From Stropharia rugosoannulata (lineage: Eukaryota; Basidiomycota; Agaricomycetes; Agaricales; Strophariaceae), in contig JANCIK010000005.1 in assembly GCA_028532985.1 (NCBI GenBank), forward strand, positions 3,292,501-3,356,500: a stretch of 64,000 nt of DNA, written 5' to 3'. The number at the start of each line of letters is the position of its first letter. The first letter of the stretch is position 1. A program made the position numbers and the translations under genes. The notes below the pieces were generated by a model, which was given only the letters and a program-made list of their open reading frames with translations, ran no database searches and was not told the DNA's origin. This document shows positions 24,401 to 37,629 of the stretch, piece by piece.

Positions 24401-26254
24401 AGTGACAACCCTGTAAAGGCCTTCATGCTTTCCGGCTGTGTTCAGTGACCATGTGCAGTGCACTGTAATATGTCCTAATCCTCTAGTACACCCCAGATGT
24501 AAAAAAAGCATGTGCATCAGTGCCTTCTTTATGTTGAATAAAGTGGGTGGGTGTATTTTACAGGTATATTTTAAGCTGAAAAGAATAACTCTGGACCTCT
24601 CGGCGTCGAGATTGGTCCTACTATGGCCCGACGTCGAAGCGGGCTTTCTCAATTATGTGAAACGGACCTTGTGGACATTGGAGTCTCCAACTGGTGACGG
24701 GAACACGGAAGCACACCGACTGATTGTGTTCTATATCGTGCTAGCCAATTAACGTAACGCGATTACTTATCACTTAGAATGAACCACTATTATGAAAGCT
24801 TATGTGAACAAGCAATAGGACGTCTTGAACCATTAATTAAATCACGAAAGACAGGAACTCGTCACAGGCTTGAGACATTCAATTCCAGCGGCATGCATCG
24901 GAGCGAGCGGCCCAAGATGCCTGTTCGCTGTTCGCAGCCAAATTGCTGGATGTTGCCTCCGCAGCGGCGTCCCGCTCCTTGACACCGCTCCTTGCTATTA
25001 CGAGGCCTAGATCAGTACAAGACGACCTTACGGGAGTGATGGCATCGTCTCTGAGCTGAGGTCAAAGACATAGACAATTGTACTAGCAAGCAAGTTTTTT
25101 GATTTTTTGTGGGTGGACCGGTTGGTGTACGCACTTGAAGCTTGAAGCTTGATAAGGTGTTGTCACCAGTTTCAGGCGATGTGCGCGATCGCGCGCCGAA
25201 GTGCTGTGGATCGGAAGCGCAGTTTCACGCCTGAGATGTGCAGCTATTTACAGCTCATAATCTCTTCGGTAAAGCGTCCGACCGTGGACCAGATGCGTCA
25301 GCGCTTATGATGAAGGCAGACTGGGAGAATACATTTGTGGCGTCAGTGGCTGAGCTTAAGGTTGCAAGTTGAACCACTGAACCTTGCTTTCTTACATAAC
25401 CCCTCATTTGACGTTGTAATGTCTCCACCGACGAGCCGCGATGTTAATGAGGACTGAAGTAATGCCATTTAGATGTACTGCGGCAGATTATGTACGAACC
25501 AAATCATGGCATGAGCTGCTGGCTGATTCTCCTTGTGGGAATGTGAATTAGCCACTGACATAAGGAAGTCTCTGTATTGAGGACACGGAGAAAACACGGA
25601 ATGCATCAGGGCTGATCGAAGGTCCAGAACATATTGTGAGTCCACTTGCTTCCACTTGGTGCTATGCCGTTCATCGTTTCGTTATGAGCACAAGTACCCC
25701 CGCTCCGTTCGCCCTTGCTGTTATATGTCTTTATTAATTATTTCAGAAAAGATGTCAGTGGCACCGACTCCTTGACAGCGCGAGAAAAGCGCCTCCCGCC
25801 GCTGCGCCGGTGCGCCAATGACCACATCGAGCTGAACAAGAATAGTTTTGTTGCTACGCGGACCTATGCATCTGATCGTTGACGCCCGTAGCGACGAGCT
25901 AGCGAACAGAAAGAATGTTCGGTGCCGCCCTCAAACACGATGATCTAGGTATATAGCTTCAACACTTAAGGGTCGGGGGTGATTGCGATGTCTACATACG
26001 TCTCGATGCCGAGAACACGCCCGAATCAAGGCACTCCCGAGCGGCAACGGTTAGAGCTTAAATGACTGGCGCAGGGAAGCGTGTGCGTACGAACGGCTGG
26101 TGTGAACATGCATCGCGTCCAACGGGTTCAAGAGCAATCAGCGTTTATGACTACCGCATGCACGACAAATCAATTACATTGGCTTGTTTCCAGAATTCTC
26201 GTCGTTAACCAAAGGGACCGTGCATAATACGCTTCAGCAGTCGAAAGCTTTAAA
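18446..26254. other. Gene-poor stretch, 7.8 kb
   Basis: No recognisable gene. A 17-nt T run lies at 18701-18717. A few short frames have protein-like composition but no family I know: 21553-21879 (-) and 23354-23656 (-, Ser/Thr/Pro-rich). Either could be an isolated exon or chance. No terminal repeats or transposase motifs were found, though old degraded elements are the likely content. Confidence 0.35.
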
Positions 26255-27687
26255 CTATCGCCCTTTTTCATCAGCTGCATGACGAGCCCAGGGTGCCTGA
26301 GTGCCACTTGACATTCGGTTCGAAGAGACAGGATATGTGGCGGGGGGCGGCATCTCCCTTTCAGTCGTTACGCGCGGCGCAGTACGTGAGGTATGCGCCT
26401 GCGCCCATGGCGCCGCCGTAGATGGATATATTTGATTTGTGATTTGCGGTGCTGTCCCATGTACGACGGGAGTTACAACCAAAGGAGAAGATTGGTCGCC
26501 GCTTTCCCACTCCAATAGGCCGCCCAGGGGAATGTGCTGTACAACAACGCGCTTCCCCAGCACCTCGGCCTGATTTGTGACATGTGCCCATAGTCAGCTG
26601 CAATGAACCCCCATGAACCGAGCGATCTGCGCACCTCGTACATCTTTAGCAAGCCCGAGTTGACTTTGCTCCAATTAGGCACTCCGGCGGCGATGGAGTG
26701 AAGCTGGGAAGAGTGCTCGTGAAAGGGCCCAGACTTGACATCGTGGATTCTCATAATCGCCATAAAATAGAAATTTGTTGGCGGTAAAGGGGGATGAAGG
26801 ACTGCCGACACGGATATATCTGCTTGATCTATCATTTGTTGAGCAAGATAACAATACTTGGGAATTAGAAACATATGGCTTGGGAAAAGACGAGGATTAC
26901 CTCGGAGTTGGGCACTTCCAAAAATATAAGGAAGAAAGCAGTAATCATCAAGGCCCCAGACACCATGGCTCCCTGCTGGTTCTAGTCTGTAGACATCTTG
27001 AAGCTTCCAACACAGTTTTAGGTACCGCAAGAAAACAGTTAACACGAGATCACGCTCGTGCTTTAGATCTGGCTGCAAAAACCGAACCAATGTCAAGCAC
27101 AAAAGAAACAATGCGAAAGAGGTCTCGTGGCCGGTCCCGTAGTCCATCCGCGAAAAAGATCCAAAGGACGAAAGTAAGTAAGGCTTTATGTGTGGGATGA
27201 TACTTGAGAACTCCGTCCCGACTAAGTCCTCAAGAAGCTGGTCGGCCCTCTGCCGAAAACGGTTGAATTGAATAAGGTGTCTGCAGAAGCCAGCCAAATA
27301 AGCGACAGACCTCCTCAAGCCGTTTACCCCACTGTCGAAAAGCTAGGTTCCCAAAACGCTGCGGCGTTTGTAGAGGCGGAATATCTTGTATCCATTGTTC
27401 TAATTCATCTAATAGAGCGAGGAGCTTCTCCATCGGCTGTCTGGGTTGATTATCAGAACACGACGGACGATACGGTGGCATACCTTGCAATGGCTCGCAG
27501 GCTCCCAGGGAAAAAACCACCCTCTTACAGAATCATTTAGTCGACGTAGAAATATGGCATAATCGTTGTACGATCTCATGGTCTTCCAGTTCTCAACATG
27601 GTCGTCCGTTTGTATTCTCAACGTAGGAAGCGGAAGATTTTCAACATCTGCCAGGGGAATACGCCGTAAAGTGGGTAAATCTGCCAT
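26255..27687 (-). CDS. PTPA: PP2A activator PTPA (Rrd1/Rrd2 family)
   Basis: A peptidyl-prolyl isomerase-type activator of PP2A and PP2A-like phosphatase catalytic subunits, in cytosol and nucleus. Exons 27687-27529, 27436-27311, 27249-26635 and 26569-26255 give 404 aa. Family landmarks in order: RFGNLAFRQW, SFGSFSRMDYGTGHE, FLLCL, LEPAGSHGVWGLDDY, FLPYIFGSAQL, WSKVNSGLLKMY, then AEVLGK and VVQH across intron 3, and APWA in the C-terminal part, all typical of PTPA. Introns are 92, 61 and 65 bp and each keeps the frame. The start was chosen at the first ATG before the conserved N-terminal helix. It is divergent from KU70 with 354 bp between start codons. The last 75 residues are a low-complexity tail. 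Confidence 0.95.
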
Positions 27688-28041
27688 CGCAAAAGACTAT
27701 GCACAGAAAATTATCAGAACAAAGTTCTTGTCGAGTTACAAAGCATTGGGCAAAATGGACTTACCTGCTTGAAAGACAGATCAAGAGCTGAATCACATCG
27801 CCGCTATGATGACTTCCAAGACCCACGAAGCACTCCATGCAATCGGAGCCGAGTCACATGTAACGCGCTCCATATATGAAGCATACCACGTGCTCTACGC
27901 GTCAAGTGTGACTCCAATATTTGAACCACTTACGTGACCTGCCCTGCTTTTTCATTTGCTAACCTGGAACGTTGGTATTGCTGAGATTGCTGGCTTATAC
28001 TTGCTGATATACACACCGAAAGTACGAATCAAACTTATAAT
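27688..28041. promoter_or_regulatory. Shared PTPA/KU70 divergent promoter region
   Basis: The 354 bp between two oppositely oriented start codons must hold both leaders and promoters. No clear TATA box was identified. Confidence 0.5.
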
Positions 28042-31000
28042 ATGGCACCATATGAAGATTGGAATACGATTGAGGACGAAGACGAGGATGAACTGCAGGA
28101 CTGGTCGGTCAGTAGCACATGTTTCATGCACCTTTCACGCGTTTTCGTTACAAGGAACCACCATTAGATTTATGAAGCCAACCGAGACGTTATTCTGTTC
28201 TGCATCGACTGCTCAAAGTCTATGTTGAGGCCGTATGATGATCCCCGATACGAAGGGTCAGTACAAACGTGCCACTTGCACAATGCCCTGGACGCCGCAA
28301 TGCAAATACAAAAGAAGAAGATTCTCGTCGGGCCTAATGACTCTGTTGGAATACTTCTATTCAACACAGTAAGATTGTTACTTCTGTGGATAAGGTTAAG
28401 TGACAAAACGTGTGCACAAAGACCAGAATAACCGATGCAAGCACTGTGCATGGCACAGAACTGAAGGACGGGACATTTCTTTACCAACCTGTCGGACCAC
28501 TGAGTGCGCCAAAGATACAAGAACTTATTCAACTATTGGATGGTTAGTTTATATGTGGGCTTCCCCCATTGGAGATTTTTACTCATTGCTTTGAAAAGCG
28601 TCCCAGGAAGATCAAGATGTATTGAAACAGACATTCCCATCTGTTGATGAATCAGTGGCCATGGGTGATGTATTCACGAGCTGTAACTGGGCTCTACGTG
28701 ATGGGTGAGGGAAAACATATCATCCGAGGTTCTGCTTGCTTATGAAAGGCGTCTAGGGCGCCCAAGACCGCTTCAAAGCGAGTGTTTCTGATTACAGATG
28801 TCGACAATCCACATGCAGGACACGCCTATCGGCAACTGACAACATCTGCTAGGACAACGTTAATTGTGAGTGAACATGCCCTTGCCGACGTTAAGTAACT
28901 AAGCAGATGCAAGGATCTCACGCAAGCAGGCGTAACCGTGGAACCTTTCTTCATCAGTACTGACGAAAAGCCGTTTGATATTTCCAAATTCTACTCTGTG
29001 AGTCTTGCGTAATACCACATCTGTTAGGTGATATTTAACTGTCCAAAGTCTGTCTTAGAACCAAACAATTTAGAGGATGACGATGACCTTCGGGAAGGCG
29101 GGTCCATATTGCCCGAATCTATCTCTATTTCAAGAATAGACGACTTGCTGTCCCAAATGCGCATACGAGAGGTCCCAAAGCGCTCTTTGTTCAGCGTACC
29201 CTTCCACCTGGCAAATAGTTTTACCATTGGAGTCAAAGGGTATGTCGTAAAAATTTCTATTGCTATGTGGCTAATCACGCGTCCGCGCAGTTATGGCCTG
29301 GTTACAGAACAAAAGAAAGGTTCATATAAATACTTTGTTGATTTGGGTGACCGAATGGAGGTTGCCACTGTTCAAACGTCCTACGTGGATGAGGTGCGGA
29401 CAATCGTGTATTTATTGCACGAGTTAAACCTGAGAACACGGTCCCCGTTTCTAGGATCGGCAAGTAAAGATAAACAAGGACAAAATACTCTATGGGGCGG
29501 ACATGGGAGCAAGTCCGGCTTCGGAAGAAGGCGTCAATGAAGCAACTCAAAGCTACGGCGCGCGTATCGTGAAGGCTGGGGCGTGCGTGAGTAGCCGCAT
29601 ATCATACGGAATATGCTCATTGATATGACCTGGACCCGCTCCACGGATAACAGCCGTTCTATACCGCCGAAGAAATTCGCTCTTTCCGTACCTTGGGTCT
29701 TGAGCCAGGTCACTTGAGAGACCGTCTGTTCGATATCTGTGACATCTACTAATTTCCCTTTTAGGCATCAAGCTATTGGGATTCAAAGACCAAAGTGAAC
29801 TGGAGTTCGAAGATAACGTCAAGCATTCTCAATTTATTTATCCGGACGAAATGGTATGTTATATGACGAGGCCCGCTGTCCGGTGACCTTGTGGACGTGT
29901 CTCTGACACTTCCCCAGGCTTATTCTGGAAGCAAAAGAACTTTCAGCGCGCTCCTCAAATCTATGATCAAGAAAGGGAAAATAGGTCTGGCCCTCGTGCT
30001 CACCAGGCGCAATGCAATGCCAGCTTTCTGCGCCTTAGTACCGCAGGTGTGATTTCACCTGTTTTATTATCTCCCGCGTTAATCTTGTACAGCCAGAAAC
30101 CCTGGACGAAAGTGGATGGTCAGATCCAGCTGGCTTCCACTTAATCACGCTCCCTTTCGCAGACGACATCAGACAAGCAGGCGTCGAGGAGGCGCTCAAA
30201 TGTAAGGATATGTATGAAGGTCCCCGTTCTAAATTGACGTATCTTCAATAGCTACGAACGATGATATCAACGATGCGGCATTGAAATGGGTGTCGAAACT
30301 CGTAATTCGGAACGGATCATACACGCCAGATTCATACCCCAATCCTGGTAAGCAAACCATATTTTTACGCTGAAACTCCGTATGCAGTGGAACCCGTGTT
30401 TGACTGAACCTATTTTTTCAGCTCTGGCATTCCATAACGAACAGCTCCAGGCCAGTGCGTTCCGTGAAGAATATGACCCAGCGAACTTCGAAGATTTGAC
30501 ATTACCTAGTTACGACAAGATGCACAAAGTATGTGATTCAATAGCGCTGGACGTCTGGGACCTTACCGTCACCGATCATGCAGCACGCTGGTCGATTGAT
30601 GAAAACATGGAAGGAGATGCTTGCAGACGACCCAACGGCGAACTTGACAATTCCCACAACTGGTTCAAAACGTAAAGCGGTTCGTATTTCCTGTCCCCGA
30701 TACCGAGTATTAAGACTTACTCGTGAGTATACAGGACACCAGCGTCGATGAGGCTGAGGTAAAGGCCAAATATACTGATGGCACACTTGGCAAGGTACGT
30801 GCTGTTTAGCAGTTGATTCACCCAGTAGCATGATAGAGTACAACGCTTACTGTTTTCTCTATGCCTAGTTACGCGTTGATCAATTGAAGGTGCGCTTAGA
30901 TCGTATGTCCGAACCGACATATATGCTGAATCGCGCCGGTTCCCTTTGTTCGCGTACAGGATTTTTTAAAATCAAAGGGGCTATCAACGTCTGGGAAGAA

Positions 31001-31046
31001 AGATGATCTCTTGGAGCGGGTCGCTGAATGGCTTCAGGCCCATTAA
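28042..31046 (+). CDS. KU70: Ku70, DNA end-binding subunit of the Ku heterodimer
   Basis: With Ku80 it forms the ring that binds double-strand ends for non-homologous end joining, in the nucleus. Eighteen exons (28042-28107, 28168-28368, 28422-28542, 28599-28704, 28757-28865, 28914-28997, 29028-29239, 29291-29393, 29455-29586, 29773-29853, 29918-30046, 30093-30201, 30252-30347, 30422-30528, 30584-30679, 30735-30794, 30869-30889, 30960-31046) give about 639 aa, the usual Ku70 size. An acidic N-terminus leads to the von Willebrand-type domain (VILFCIDCSKSM), then the Ku core (LLGFKDQSELEFEDNVKH, FIYPDE, LPFADD). The C-terminal SAP domain ends the protein (LRVDQLKDFLKSKGL). Exon 17 is only 21 nt. 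Exon 10 may instead start at 29768 with a GC donor at 29583, which would read IKLLGFK. Confidence 0.94.
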
Positions 31047-34000
31047 TGTCTGGCTCCAGCACGGATGATACATGACCATTTATGCTATTTCCTTGCACAG
31101 GTGCCAACCCATAATGCCCTTCGGTGATGAAGGGGGTAGGGCTTTCTCATTGTTTCTATTCAAACCAGGACACAGGCGCTGTTCGTCAGACCCGTCGTGC
31201 ATATCTGCATACAGTATGTAGTCGCACATCTTACCCTGTTCAAAGTAGTCGTTCACCTCATGACATCTAGCGTACCTTACGCCAATGTGCTCCTGCCTTT
31301 CTTGTACCCTATTTTCTATATCGAAGGTTCTGCAATATAATTCTTAACAGTCACGTCCCAATGTGCTAATCACCCAACTACCCAACTCAGCAATGTGATT
31401 GCAAACGCTGTCATGTTCGAGATGATAAACTAGCATAAACCTCGGTACGTAGATAACGATCAGAACGACAATTCGGCAACCCTGGACCTTGCTCGATGCG
31501 GCGCAATCTCAATTGACCTTATGGTACGTCACCCACAATGGAACCACTGGCACAGTGTATGTCCTGGAAGGACGGAATGTGGTTTGCTCAATTTTTGGCT
31601 GCCAGCTCAGTCTGACAGGACCTTAAAATTTCAAAATGGTGCGTGCCACGGATATCAATTGTTTATGAACTGTCCAAAGTTATCGCGGTTACGTATGTGT
31701 TGATTCGTGAAGGTTGGTTGACTGTGGCGCCTTCTCGAATCCCAACTGAATATATTAACACATAGCAATCGAGTCCCCGCGCTGTCAGTGCTGACTACCG
31801 TCCGCGACAATTTATAGCTCTTCGCCCAACCGCATGGCGGCTCCTGTTCTCTCCTGACCTACCACTCAAATCCCAAAGTAGGTGCTTCATAGTTTATTTT
31901 TCCCGTCCGTATCTTGAGCTTGCGGCCTAATTCGTCTACATCATGATATCGGCTATCCGTCGGTCGACGCATGTCTCTAGTGTCTACCCATGTTCTCATG
32001 CGGCCTTAAAAATCTGAGGTCACGAGAGTCTTGCAGAATCTGAATAATACACTCGCGTACCGTCACAGGCTATTACAATTGCCGACTTGTATTTTTTTTG
32101 CTGGGCTTAAGCTGGGCTTGAGCGGAAGCAAAATGAAATACGTCTGCGCAGTGATTTGGAACCGGATACTGGCTGCTGCTATTCGGCCGTTAAGCAGATA
32201 CTTATTTGCTCCGCCAGATGGAATACCAATAAATAAAGCTGTAGACGCCCTGGTGAATGGACTCGTTGTGGGGCGCTTTCCTTGACTACAATGTTTGATA
32301 GATAGATATTGCTGCTTTCCTTATGCATATAAAAGTGACACCGCCTTTTTCCACCCCTCATTCTGCGCCTGGAGTAGCCCACCCACTTGAGTAATATCCT
32401 GAGTTATCAGCCCCTACGATATCCATACATCATTTCTGGGATGAAAGGGCAACCTGGTGCAACGTTCATGCCACATCCGTACGGTATTGTCTCACGGTTG
32501 TATCCTGTTGTTAAGAATATTAAATTAAGTACGTACTTGGTACGAAAGGTTCGGACATAAGAATGTGCAACAGAGGCTGCGGACTGTAGTCCAGGATACC
32601 GTGCCTATTCCTTGCTTATTCCCCTCAGATTCCAACAATTCTAATATATAGCCAAATAAATCTGATAGTTTTTCCACGACGACTGTTACGCTCACTGCTT
32701 TGCCCTCACTGTCACTTACTTTTTCAGCAGATGAGAAGGTAGAGATTTGATGAGATGGTTTCTCTCTAGCAAGCTAGCAAGAAGACAAATATTTGTTGAA
32801 AATATTCCAGTCTCTACTTTAGGCGTTAGTTCAATTTTGGCACGCTTGTGTATCAAGGGAAATATTAGTGGATATCTTTGGGATTTCTGGATCGTCGTCA
32901 CACCATGAGTTGAGACGGTCCGCCGGTCCGCCATATTATCGGTACCGGGCTACATCAAGGTTGCATGTACTGGAGTAAGCTGCATGTAATTAAGTAGTAT
33001 CTTGAAGTAGGTATGCATATAAAATTCGAGGGACATCTGGTTCATGTTAAACCTCAAGAAGATTTTTTAAAATGAATATGTAATTTGATTCTTGAAGCAG
33101 ATTTGTACTATGCTCATAGACACCTTCAGATCATGATTCATGCCACCGACGCATAGAGAGCACGGATTGAGCACAATTTCAAATATTGCAAATGCCGCAT
33201 TGTGTGAGTTTCAAAGGCTACCTAAAGGAGCTGCCCCATGATCTCCCACGATTGCGAGCGTTGGAGCGCATCCGCAGTCTGTTCGGAAGTGCCAAGTGAG
33301 AGCCAAGGTGTCGACAGTTTGTGTTCCACGTAGCGAACGCCTGTTAGCGCCTGTGAACGCTCGTGAAGAGGATAGTGAGAATTTTGATAAGCAATTGGAT
33401 CTTCGGAATATTATTTTGCATATGCCATAACGATAGGAAGCCTCAGGTAGCAAGACGATGTGAGGAATATAACTAATTAAATAAACCTAGTACACACTAC
33501 GCACAATTAAGTACTCGGAGAGGGAAATATCTTGAATAGTATGCAGTCAATATCCTTCGATATTCTTGCTGGTGGAAGGATAAATTGTTTGGGTGTCAAT
33601 CTTCTTTGATGAGTAGAGTACCGCTTCGAGTAACAGGCTTGTTGTTCGAGTAAGTCAAACATGTATAGTAGAAAATAGAAATTACTATCAAACGAACAAA
33701 ATGTATTGCAAAAAAACGAAACAATCTACTGAGGTACCTTACCCCAGTTACTAGTCTATACATGTCACACAACATGGCAATCCAACTGTCATGGTTCCGT
33801 GGAATGGTCAAACGTCTTGTCCCCTTGATCGACCTAGTCTGATCGGCCTGATTTGCCTGACGACGACAATTTAAGAACAAGATGTTCTAGTATATGCCTG
33901 ATGCTGGAGAGTCGTGCGGGTAGCAGGAATTCTGATATCGACGCTGCGACATATTTTATACCGACCACTGCACATATATATGAAGCGCGATCAACAATCA

Positions 34001-34196
34001 TGCCAATTTCGATCACGAGCAGATCGTCGGAGCGCTCAGCGATCCCAACCTCCCCAACCCGACCCCCAACCAGTCAGCCGCCCGGCTCTTGCAGAGTCGC
34101 GACGGTTTGGGTCCCTATGTGAACATGGTTTGGAAACTGTCTCCGACGTGCAGACCCAGTCATTCTTCACGTGGTTCCGTGTCGCTCGGGGCCTGC
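31047..34196. other. Gene-less stretch, 3.1 kb
   Basis: AT-rich intergenic DNA downstream of KU70 and of the F-box gene. No convincing coding frame, RNA gene or repeat seen. Confidence 0.4.
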
Positions 34197-35550
34197 TTAT
34201 TGTGGGCATGCACAGACGCCCCCGGCGAGGAAGCTAACGCGCACGAGCCCCTGTTGATGATAGGGGAATAGGTCCGTCTCTATACACTGTGTGATCGATT
34301 TCTTTACGCCGTCGTCGAGAGGCCCGTCACAGTGTGCTATGAAGTGCAGGCGGCGCATGGCCCCCCATTTCACCTGCCGCTTGTTCAGCCCGCGCGTGAG
34401 GCAGCGCAGAAACGGGCGGTCGAGATGGAACTGCCGCGAGGACGCAAAGCGAATGGCGAGTACCGTGACAGTGGGACCTGCCGGAGCGTTCTTCGAACCC
34501 AGGCCGCAGAGCACCTTGAAGACCCAGTGCATGCATGATAGGACATGCGTTGAGGAGCCGATGCGGATGAGGCGGAGGCGCGGGGTATGGGACAAGTCGA
34601 GCGAATTTACGATCGCATCAAGCGAGAATTCTGTATAGAAGGCCCGGGGAGGTGGGAAAGGCAAAAAAGAAAGTAATTGCGTCAGCTTAAGGTTCGCGGG
34701 AAGATAGGGAGAAATATTAACCATGTAATTGATTCAGCTGGAGATCGACGTCCAGCTCCCGCAGAGCCGGCCCAATTTGTCGAAGAAGAGTGTGCATGTC
34801 CATCTTTGCCAAATGCCCGAGGCTATACAGCTCATCCGGATTGATAGATGAGAGGGGTTGCATCAGTGTCCATTTGATGTTCGCTTTAAACTGGGAGGCG
34901 GTGTGGACGACCAATCCAAGTGTGAATTCCCCTGGCGGGAGTCTCAACTCTGGGTCCCCAGGCCAGGCGCACGTAACATCGTCCAATTCAACATATTTGA
35001 CGTTGGGGAGACAATGGAAGAACTGGACATAGTGAGAGCGCTCTTTGAATAGGATCCTTTGAAGCCTCAACGTAATGACATATCGGAATGTTGGCATGCG
35101 CACATAGCTGATATCAGAATACCGGTATTCTTCACTCTCGTTGGACAGCACGAGAGCTCTCAGAGTGCTGCGAGAAGCTATGACGGGGAGAGTATGATTC
35201 GTTGCGGTGAGTTCCGTCTCCTTCCATTCTTTGAACCCTTTCGTCCTCACATGTAGCCTTCGTATAGCTGGAAGAATTGCCGAAGTCGATAGTGGCGATA
35301 GGAGAAGTTGAGAGAAAGATACAGCCCTGTGATGGTCGATGCAAACACAGGCGAAGATATAGCGAGATAGCCTGAGATGCCAGTGCCGACAAACTAATGA
35401 CAAAGGCCTGGCAGATTGTACGTCGAGTTGCAGAAGAAAGTCCAGGATTAAGTCGAGAATCTCATTCGGCAGAGCGACTTCGTGTCCCATGTCTAGCATT
35501 ACCATGGTGTGGTCTGGCGCTCTAGTTAGATGCAAATCCGACAGCGACAT
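34197..35550 (-). CDS. F-box protein
   Basis: Probable substrate receptor of an SCF ubiquitin ligase. Exons 35550-34722 and 34630-34197, joined by a 91-bp intron (phase 1), give 420 aa. The F-box is at about residues 24-70 (LPNEILDLILDFLLQLDVQS, then SLVCRHWH). The rest is Leu-rich and irregular, as in the large, fast-evolving agaricomycete F-box families, so the target cannot be guessed. A later in-frame ATG (GHEVALPNEI context) is an alternative start. The splice restores a Leu-rich segment ending in ELDVDLQLNQLHEFSLDAIV. Confidence 0.82.
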
Positions 35551-36731
35551 GAAGCAGAGCTCACCAGAGGCGTAGGAAGAGTTAGGAAGCTAGACAATTG
35601 CGAAAACCAAGTGCACCATTTAATTCTCGCTGTCTCGCAGTATGAGTGATCCCTTTTGGTACAGCTATACTGTCAGCCTATCAGGCCGCAACAGATCGGT
35701 CAGTCTATTGTGCCCTTCATGCTCACAGAGACTATATAGCAGTTTCTAACGTAGCGCAGCGGTTAGAAACTAACCGATTAGCAGAGGTCGTCACCGCCCT
35801 CGAATGCACATTGCAGATGCTTGTCGGGCGGCAAACGGAGGTAGTTTCACTGAACACATACTACTGGAGTGCCATGAAACCCGAAAGATGTCATAACGAG
35901 AGCATGGCAAGGTCAGGTTCGCAGATCATCATGGGTATACCTAAAGAAACATTGGTAAGTTGTTGGCAAGTACTAACGAATCCAAGTCGAACCTTATTAA
36001 TATTTTTGTAATACCAACGAAGAGACCGGCCGGCTACTGTCGGCAAGGACTACGGCTGGCTCAAATTGTCCTCGGCAAAGCTTCCTTTAGACAGATAATA
36101 TGGGGAAAAAATGTGTAGACAGAAGAAGCTCATCGTTTTTGCTTTAGTTAAAGCGTAGCATAGCCAATCGTTTTGAGGCCCTGAAAACTTCAACCTTCAA
36201 CAGTTCCCAAATCAATCCCGAATCCGGAACTCGAGACGCGTTGATTCGGCACGACTAAGCGAGCTTGGTTGAAGCCAGATTTCTTTGTCGGGGTCATAAC
36301 ACCGTTGACATTATGAATTAAATAGAGCCGTGTAGTTTCAGTATTATTTTCTCTGCACAGGTGGTGGAGCAGTTTCGAAAAACAGTACAACTCCGCTACA
36401 ACTTCTCTACTGAATTTAGGGTTTCTTTGGGGTCTCCGCTTGGTCTCCGCAGTGGTTTCTGTCATCCTAAAGTTGAAAATAAATGTATTCTGCAAGACAG
36501 ATTAGCAGCAAGTACTTACGGTAGTAGTAACTTTTGAGTAATTTTTGAGTAACCTCCGAATGTAGCTTGATAGTAACATCATGGAGTCAGTGCAAGATGC
36601 GTTATGTAATTCGGATAGATCCGAATAACGCCATCTTATCCGATAGCGAGTAAACGTCTGACAAACCACACTTCGGCCACTAACCGCTCGCTCATTACTA
36701 TCACCCGCGCCCTTAGCTTTCTTTCTCCCTG
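35551..36731. other. Intergenic stretch between the F-box and glutaredoxin genes
   Basis: Contains an open frame at 35646-36011 (+, 121 aa) that I do not recognise. It may be an exon or chance. Nothing else seen. Confidence 0.3.
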
Positions 36732-37629
36732 ATGTCGACCTCAAACCTCATAGAAATCACATCTTCATCGCACTTCCAAGATGTTCTGTCCGCGGACCTT
36801 AATCGCGTCTCCATCATCAACTTCTGGGCACCATGGGCGGCACCATGTGCACAAATGAATGAAGTGGTGAAAGAGTTAGCCATCAAGTACCCAGCAGCAC
36901 TGTTTTTGAACGTGAGTGGACATCATGATACTTGCCTTAGTACATCTAAAACTAGAATGTCTCTGACGGCCAGGTTGAAGCAGAAGAACAATCAGAGATC
37001 TCCGAGTCCTTCGACATCGAGGCAGTTCCGTCATTTGTGGTCCTCAGGGTACGCCAAGTTTTCTGGCTCAGTTGAGACGTGTATTACTAACATAATTTTC
37101 AGGGGCATACACTGCTAGACCGTCTATCAGGTGCTGATGCGGCTGGGTTAACGAAAGTGGTTGCGAAGCACGCAACAGCGCCGTTATACACTCCTCTCTC
37201 TCGGACCGACAACGCCCCGGCGAAGGCACCTTCCGTTGTCCCAGCGGGCCTTGGTGGTGAGCAAGAGGAAACCCAAGAGCAACTTAACGAGCGGCTACGT
37301 AAGCTTATGAATCAGAACACAGTTGTTCTATTCATGAAGGGCACACCTGATGTGCCGCGATGTGGGTTTTCGCGCAAGATATCTGCACTGCTAAAGGATA
37401 AAGGCGTTGAATTCACGCACTTCGACATTCTCTCAGACGAGAACGTACGGCAAGGTGCGTCTCCCGGACCGGTGTATTTTTGGAGGTGCCTGACGGAATC
37501 GCAGGATTGAAGGTCCTGAACGATTGGCCGACGTTCCCTCAGCTGATAGTCAAGGGCGAACTCGTGGGCGGCCTAGACATAGTCCAGGAGATGGTGGATA
37601 ATGGCGAGTTTGCAGACTTAATCGCCTAG
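36732..37629 (+). CDS. GRX4: Monothiol glutaredoxin, Grx3/Grx4 type
   Basis: Multidomain glutaredoxins of this kind bind a glutathione-ligated [2Fe-2S] cluster and control iron sensing and delivery in cytosol and nucleus. Exons 36732-36911, 36974-37048, 37103-37454 and 37505-37629 give 243 aa. An N-terminal thioredoxin-like domain (about 1-105) carries WAPWAAPC in place of WCGPC, as usual in this class. An Ala/Pro linker follows, then one glutaredoxin domain (about 140-243) with [24 protein letters not shown] and [13 protein letters not shown] holds the cluster cysteine. One Grx domain and one Trx domain is the yeast Grx3/4 layout. All splice phases agree. Confidence 0.95.

Noticed and set aside
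25131..25156. AAGCTTGAAGCTT motif, also seen near 42582
   Set aside because: Only about 15 bp are shared; no terminal repeats or target duplications mark a mobile element.
26775..27200. 141-aa plus-strand open frame
   Set aside because: Lies inside PTPA exon 3 on the opposite strand; a shadow.
32130..32200. Second WNRIL peptide like the ODC-like fragment at 18.4 kb
   Set aside because: Only five residues match and the flanks do not.
35740..35815. tRNA-like A-box (GTAGCGCAGCGGTTAGA)
   Set aside because: No matching acceptor stem, anticodon arm or good B-box downstream.
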